From assembly GCF_014202895.1 (NCBI RefSeq), contig NZ_JACHHV010000016.1:1-42078 (forward strand): DNA of 42,078 bases, written 5' to 3'. The position numbers were made by a program, and so were the translations under genes. The DNA is from Lactovum miscens. GTDB taxonomy: Bacteria; Bacillota; Bacilli; Lactobacillales; Streptococcaceae. Every line of letters starts with the position of its first letter. Position 1 is the stretch's first letter. Below the pieces are notes generated by a model. The model saw only the letters and a list, made by a program, of their open reading frames with translations. It ran no database searches and was not told where the DNA came from. This document shows positions 38,535-42,078 of the stretch, in pieces.

Positions 38535-39051
38535 AACTTTCCATACCATTATATTCTTTTACATACAAAATGAACTCGGTTACAACACTTGTTGCAAATT
38601 TTAAGCCTCCTCGTTCCATAGCAGCACTTACCAGACTACTAAAGTAATTTTGATTAACGGATTTGAGAATGGCGCTGTTTTGATTGGGCTTTTCTCCTCC
38701 AAGAACGAGAACTGCTCCAGCTACAATAACTGCTAATGCAAGCACTACAAAGGTCGCTCCCACAGCAACTGTTCCAACATTTAATCCAGCTGCAGCATTA
38801 ACAAAAACACCGACGTTTACCGCAGCTTTGCTCTCCATTCTCACAGGAATTCCATAAGCATTATTTAATGTAACATTAGAGTCTAAACGAAATTTTTTCA
38901 TAAATTCTACAGGACTGGGCAAATCAGTAATAATAGCACTGTTTTCATAATCGAAAGCTGCAGTCATAGCAGAGGATACATCCAGATTAAAATTGGATTC
39001 ATTATTGAAGTTTTTGAGTGGTTCTCCAAAAAGTCGAGTATTGTTGGTCAT
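38527..39051 (-). CDS. Putative modified-peptide precursor / hydrophobic substrate protein
   Basis: This 174-aa protein belongs to no family I know. Residues 1-75 are polar and leader-like. A hydrophobic stretch at about 76-119 begins with repeats of Asn-Val-Gly (79-81 and 91-93, with VNAAAGLNVGTVAVGA) and ends in LVLGGEK. A polar tail follows (120-174). It has a strong AAAGGAGG site and is translationally coupled to the radical SAM gene. The Asn/Val/Ala/Gly-rich core could be the part that is modified, and LGG at 117-119 a possible cut site. Alternatively it is a membrane-bound immunity protein. No cysteine is present, so thioether chemistry is excluded. Confidence 0.6.
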   Translation of the reverse strand: MTNNTRLFGEPLKNFNNESNFNLDVSSAMTAAFDYENSAIITDLPSPVEFMKKFRLDSNVTLNNAYGIPVRMESKAAVNVGVFVNAAAGLNVGTVAVGATFVVLALAVIVAGAVLVLGGEKPNQNSAILKSVNQNYFSSLVSAAMERGGLKFATSVVTEFILYVKEYNGMESYE

Positions 39052-39121
39052 AATAAGGCCTCCTTTTTAAATTAGCTTTTGATATTAAGAACAATTTCTA
39101 ATATCTTTTACGTTAGTTTGA

Positions 39122-39168
39122 CATAGAATTAAGTGGATAATGTAGCATAGAACTAAGTGGATAATGTA
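39122..39168. repeat. Tandem 24-bp repeat in the divergent promoter region
   Basis: CATAGAATTAAGTGGATAATGTA (39122-39144) recurs with one change at 39146-39168. It lies about 70-120 bp upstream of the 174-aa gene, where a regulator could bind as a pair on one DNA face. Confidence 0.75.
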
Positions 39169-39268
39169 ACTTATTAATACTCATCTGTTTCCAATAAATA
39201 TATAGTTATTAAATAAAAAGCAGTAATACAGTAATATAAGATGGTTATGATTTTATTTATGAGATTTT

Positions 39269-39316
39269 AGGAAACACTTGTTTCCTATTTTTATATTTTT
39301 TCAATAACTTATTGAA
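39269..39316. promoter_or_regulatory. Two palindromes upstream of the truncated TetR gene
   Basis: AGGAAACA-CT-TGTTTCCT (39269-39286) and TTCAATAA-C-TTATTGAA (39300-39316) are both perfect. They lie between the divergent TetR-like and 174-aa genes and are good candidate TetR-type operators. The first is followed by T-rich DNA on the plus strand and could also work as a hairpin. Confidence 0.5.
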
Positions 39317-39365
39317 ATTAGAAGGCATTTTGTGATAACAATTAACGAAAACGAGATTTTTATTT

Positions 39366-39752
39366 ATGATAATAACAACAGACAACCAACAGAAAGTTAT
39401 CGATACCTTTTTCCTCATTGCAAAAGAAACTCCGAGTGTCAATAAAATCACTTTACAAATGATAGCTTCTCGTCTTGGTATACGTAGAGAGAGTATTTAC
39501 AAATACTGTTTTAGAATACCTAATGAAATACTAGAAAGAGCTCACTATTTAGTTGATAAAAAAATTGAAGAGTCAGTTAATGAGTTTGTCAATGGGGAAC
39601 GCCATGATTTTGCGGTCTTTCTTTCTCATGAAATACTTCCCCTTCTATATGAAAAAAGAGATTGGTTGCAAATTTTGTATAATACAATCCTTGATCCAAA
39701 ATGGGGGAAAATTTTAGAAAAAAATATGTACCCCTTATTGAAAATACCTTGA
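39366..39752 (+). pseudogene. TetR-like regulator, truncated
   Basis: The frame gives 128 residues with an N-terminal TetR-type helix-turn-helix (about 28-50: ITLQMIASRLGIRRESIYKYC) and the first part of the ligand domain. It stops 17 bp before an IS30 end at 39770. In another frame LDNIGKVW continues the ligand domain, so a frame change plus loss of the rest through IS30 is likely. TetR proteins are usually 180-200 aa. It is divergent from the 174-aa gene and was probably its regulator; the cluster may be free of this control now. Confidence 0.6.
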
Positions 39753-39769
39753 TAATATCGGAAAAGTAT

Positions 39770-39841
39770 GGCAAATTGCAAATTTAATTAGCCACCCCGA
39801 TACATCTGAAGTGGTGTCTGATACTTGAACATTTTTCTTGG
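39770..39841 (-). mobile_element. IS30 3'-end fragment
   Basis: The right-type terminal repeat (GGCAAATTGCAAATTTAATT) is followed by the end of the transposase frame in reverse (MYRGG, then YPRKMFKYQ). It stops at 39841. Only 72 bp remain. It joins the cut ends of a TetR-like gene and of a small minus-strand gene. Confidence 0.8.
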
Positions 39842-39938
39842 CTTCTTCATAATACTTAACATCTATAACCGATTTAAACATGTAATTTAAACCTGCATAG
39901 TTATTACTATTTCCTTCAGTTACGAAATACTCTTTCAT
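39842..39938 (-). pseudogene. Fragment of a small gene after the double-glycine peptide gene
   Basis: The start is an ATG at 39938 with AAGGCAGGGG ahead. About 32 codons (MKEYFVTEGNSNNYAGLNYM and on to YYEEAKK) are native, after which the frame enters the IS30 fragment. Being next in line after a peptide gene, it may have been an immunity or second precursor gene. I do not recognise it. Confidence 0.45.
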
Positions 39939-40007
39939 AACAGCCCCTGCCTTAATGCAAGTATAGAAGTTAAAATCAATTCCTATACCATTATGATATT
40001 AATATAA

Positions 40008-40153
40008 TTAATTTCCTGTTGCAGTATTATAAGCATAACCAATGATGCTTATAATATTAAGCCAATCGTTCCATCCGCCACCATTGATTTCCATAAGTTC
40101 ATCATCTGTTACCATCTGATATTATTAAATAATTGTTCAAAATTATTATTCAT
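40008..40153 (-). pseudogene. Double-glycine leader peptide gene, frameshifted
   Basis: The ATG at 40153 opens MNNNFEQLFNNI, and a frame change near 40115 leads into VTDDELMEINGGG-WNDWLNIISIIGYAYNTATGN, ending at 40008. The ELMEINGG stretch is a classic double-glycine leader end. The mature part would be about 22 residues with two Trp (GWNDW) and a hydrophobic middle. A 35-codon frame from the ATG at 40115 is open but has no ribosome site. The gene lies behind a decayed radical SAM gene and an Rgg regulator, so it was probably a bacteriocin-like or signalling RiPP. Confidence 0.65.
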
Positions 40154-40200
40154 TGTGTACTTCTTTTTAAAATTTGCAATTTTCCTTTACTAAACGACTA

Positions 40201-40220
40201 AGTATACTCTATAGATAGAG
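40201..40220 (-). promoter_or_regulatory. Promoter and palindrome before the double-glycine peptide gene
   Basis: A TATACT -10 (40201-40206, minus strand) is directly preceded by the palindrome CTCTAT-CT-ATAGAG (40207-40220), which would cover the spacer. This is a fitting place for an activator or repressor such as the nearby Rgg. Confidence 0.45.
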
Positions 40221-40304
40221 ATATGCTTTTAACATAATCAAAAATAGTACATTGGACTCACCTTCTCTCCAAAAAAATTCTGTCTAACCTTAGACATCAG
40301 AAAA

Positions 40305-40952
40305 TTAACCGAGTAAATCATCATAAGATATGAATAATCTTTTGTTAACTTTTCCCTCTGTCCCTAAGGGCACAAAGGCATTAATCTTACTTCAGAAACT
40401 CCAAGCTCTCCTGCAAGTTTCAACATATTTTGAATGGTGTGTTTATTTTTCTTAGTCAAAACCATTGCTAAACACACTGGAATTTCTTTTTCATTAACAC
40501 AGATATACTTTTAAGGGCCTTCTCTAGTGTTCCTCTCCCTCTTATTACTGCAACATTTATTCTCATAATTGGAGATTCAAGCGATACTCGCGCTTCTCGT
40601 AAATATTTAGAATTTTCTAAAAAATTTGACGTTTTCTCTCTCTCAAGAAATTCTGTCCATCTGTAGAGAAAGAATAATAAATTTTCGACTTTTCCAATTT
40701 ATTAAGTATGCAATCAAAATATTTTGATTCCGCTGGTTCTCCACCCAACAAAGAAACTTGGACAATTTCTTTCTCCTTAATTATTTTCAAGATATTACTG
40801 ACTTCATCAAAACTAAGATCATGACCAACGTAATCTTCTAAATAACAAAATTTACACCTTAAATTACAACGACTTGTTATAAACCATTTAACGTCTATTG
40901 GATTTTTTAAATACTCAACCTCAATATAAAAAGGATAACTTGGTATCCCAAA
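40305..40952 (-). pseudogene. Radical SAM peptide maturase, decayed
   Basis: The minus strand reads IPSYPFYIEVEYL, then WFITSRCNLRCKFCYLEDY with the CxxxCxxC motif (about 40845-40870), VSLLGGEPAESKYF, FSTDGQ, and after frame changes LAMVLTKKNKHTIQNM and EVRLMP/FVPLGTEGKVNKRL. No start codon precedes it in frame, and the C-terminal cysteine part is absent. The motif order is that of a radical SAM/SPASM enzyme. At least two frame changes make it dead. It differs from the intact radical SAM enzyme at 37509. Confidence 0.7.
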
Positions 40953-41013
40953 TTAATCCTATATTACCCTATTTTAAATTTTTTAAATATTCAATTTGAA
41001 TATATGAAACACG

Positions 41014-41898
41014 CTATAATTTTTCAATCTCCTTTTCTAGATTTCTTGCTTGATCAACTTCTCCATAATATTCTAAAGTGTCGGCACACTTTTGCATTTC
41101 TTTTTTTCCTTTTTCCCTAAATCCTTGAAGATACTCATAATGCCCTTCATGATACTTTAACATTATTTTTTCATAAAAAAAATCTGATGAGATTTCCATT
41201 GCTCTTAAATGATTAATATATTTAAAAGCTTGGACCAAATCACTTCGTAATAACCATACATTAATGATGTTTAAAAGTGTTCTGATAACAATTTGTTGAT
41301 TTAAATGAATCGTATGATAAAAATTAGTTCTCCCTAATATATACGAGCCATAATAAGACAACATAGTATTATCAAAAAAGTTTAAGCAGTTACCAAATAT
41401 CCATAGCTCATATCTACCCCATTCTTGTACATCATCTAGGTAATCAGTTATAAATAGAACATCTTCCTTCATGATTTTTGAGCCTGACGCAAGTGCTAAA
41501 ATAGCTCTAACTACCTTTTCATCAATCTTATAATACTTTCGAGTTGGAAAATTAGCTGATTTACCTTCCCATTCTTTAACCATTGATTTTAACTTTACGA
41601 GATCTCTTTTAACATAAGCTTGAGATAACTCTCTTCTGAATGAATAATTTTCCGACGCAGTGTAATTGTCATAAATTGTTTGAAATTCATCCAAAGACAC
41701 ATTTGAATTTTTAAGTGAAACAAAGAATTTACTAACCGTAATATCCGACTCCCCTGACTCAAATTTTGACTGCTGAGCCTCTGAAAACTCACCAGTAGTC
41801 ACATCCTTTAAGGTTAAACCTTTGGCCTTTCTTATCAAAGCAAAGGTTTCTCCAATTTTTAGATTTAATTTTTTATCCATTTGTATATTTTCTTTCAT
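41014..41898 (-). CDS. Rgg/GadR/MutR-family regulator
   Basis: This 294-aa protein has an N-terminal XRE helix-turn-helix (about 13-65: KIGETFALIRKAKGLTLKDV, FSEAQQSKFESGESDITVSKF) and a long helical repeat domain as in Rgg proteins that bind short hydrophobic peptides. It appears intact. The start may be the first Met or the Met at residue 7. It stands at the head of the decayed radical SAM/peptide genes and likely controlled them. Many streptococcal radical SAM peptide loci are under Rgg control. A palindrome sits at its own promoter. Confidence 0.85.
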   Translation of the reverse strand: MKENIQMDKKLNLKIGETFALIRKAKGLTLKDVTTGEFSEAQQSKFESGESDITVSKFFVSLKNSNVSLDEFQTIYDNYTASENYSFRRELSQAYVKRDLVKLKSMVKEWEGKSANFPTRKYYKIDEKVVRAILALASGSKIMKEDVLFITDYLDDVQEWGRYELWIFGNCLNFFDNTMLSYYGSYILGRTNFYHTIHLNQQIVIRTLLNIINVWLLRSDLVQAFKYINHLRAMEISSDFFYEKIMLKYHEGHYEYLQGFREKGKKEMQKCADTLEYYGEVDQARNLEKEIEKL

Positions 41899-41927
41899 AT
41901 ATTCAATATCTTAAAATATTATTAAAA

Positions 41928-41945
41928 TAATGTTATAACATTATA
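41928..41945 (-). promoter_or_regulatory. Promoter of the Rgg gene with palindrome
   Basis: TAATGTTATAACATTA (41928-41943) is a perfect 16-bp palindrome overlapping a TATAAT -10 (41940-41945) on the minus strand. Autoregulation or control of a divergent gene is likely. Confidence 0.5.
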
Positions 41946-41972
41946 CCATTGTTATTTATATCACTAAATTAT

Positions 41973-41980
41973 AAAAGGAG
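41973..41980 (+). promoter_or_regulatory. Orphan ribosome-binding site cut by an IS end
   Basis: AAAAGGAG on the plus strand is followed after two bases by the ISLre2-type end at 41983. A divergent gene next to rgg seems to have lost its coding part here. Confidence 0.5.
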
Positions 41981-41982
41981 CT

Positions 41983-42078
41983 GGTAAGTGTCAAATAATT
42001 GGCTGTAAATCTTCAAAACTGAATTTTTGTTTATATTTTAAAGCCCATCCTGAGCTTATGAGATCCAAGATGTACTTG
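41983..42078 (-). mobile_element. UPF0236/ISLre2-type element, end entering from the right
   Basis: The sequence from GGTAAGTGTCAAATAATT to the window edge matches the ends at 30192 and 32973 with a few changes. The orientation is the same, with the transposase tail on the minus strand. Its completeness cannot be judged. Confidence 0.7.

Noticed and set aside
39257-39451. Minus-strand frame of 64 codons over the start of the TetR-like gene
   Set aside because: It covers the palindromes and promoter region and has no family pattern; the TetR reading on the other strand is clearly better.
40907-40951. TTG-started 14-residue hydrophobic frame (MGYQVILFILRLSI) after rgg, a possible short hydrophobic signal peptide
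   Set aside because: It lies in another frame of the start of the radical SAM relic, which reads well there. Its start is TTG and only a weak AGGA precedes it. It is worth remembering but not supportable as a gene.

Overview
The window looks like a chromosomal segment of a low-GC Gram-positive lactic acid bacterium of the Streptococcaceae, most likely a Lactococcus. The reasons are the low GC content, the dltXABCD operon, a sufC-D-S-U-B operon with an extra small flavin-type gene, a BglG/PRD regulator fused to a PTS EIIA domain, an Rgg-type regulator, and many IS30-family and UPF0236/ISLre2-type insertion sequence relics. The genus is inferred from gene content, not from a database match. Nearly all genes are on the minus strand.

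Positions 1-29200 are mostly ordinary core and metabolic genes. In order they are: an IS30 3' end; an Rrf2 regulator with a two-domain VOC (catechol-2,3-dioxygenase-like) protein; transketolase; an ascorbate-type PTS (regulator, EIIB, EIIC); an old IS30 relic; the D-alanylation operon dltX-A-B-C-D; a DUF915-type surface hydrolase; an acetyltransferase; a drug-type ABC exporter with a divergent TetR regulator and clear operators; a second acetyltransferase; the SUF iron-sulphur assembly operon; a universal stress protein; a decayed VanZ-like gene; the NRAMP manganese transporter mntH; and a third acetyltransferase.

Positions 29200-42078 are accessory, AT-rich and full of IS scars: five IS30 copies or fragments, three UPF0236/ISLre2-type ends and a tyrosine-integrase stub. 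The main interest is a co-directional minus-strand cluster from 39051 to 30754. It encodes a 174-aa putative peptide precursor or membrane substrate with an Asn-Val-Gly-rich hydrophobic core, a radical SAM enzyme, a secreted transglutaminase-like protein, a bacterial-PH-like membrane protein, an ABC exporter, a small membrane protein and a membrane-anchored MutS-like ATPase. I read this as a candidate radical-SAM peptide (RiPP) biosynthesis, export and immunity locus of a type I do not recognise. It has been split by IS insertions: a 725-bp IS30 copy lies between the PH-like gene and the transporter, and an IS patch lies after the transporter.

Next to it (39842-41898) lie the remains of a second peptide system: an Rgg regulator, a frameshifted radical SAM gene that keeps its CxxxCxxC motif, a frameshifted double-glycine-leader peptide gene with a Trp-rich core, and a truncated small gene. 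A TetR-like gene cut short by IS30 sits between the two clusters, in front of palindromes and a 24-bp tandem repeat that probably control the intact cluster.
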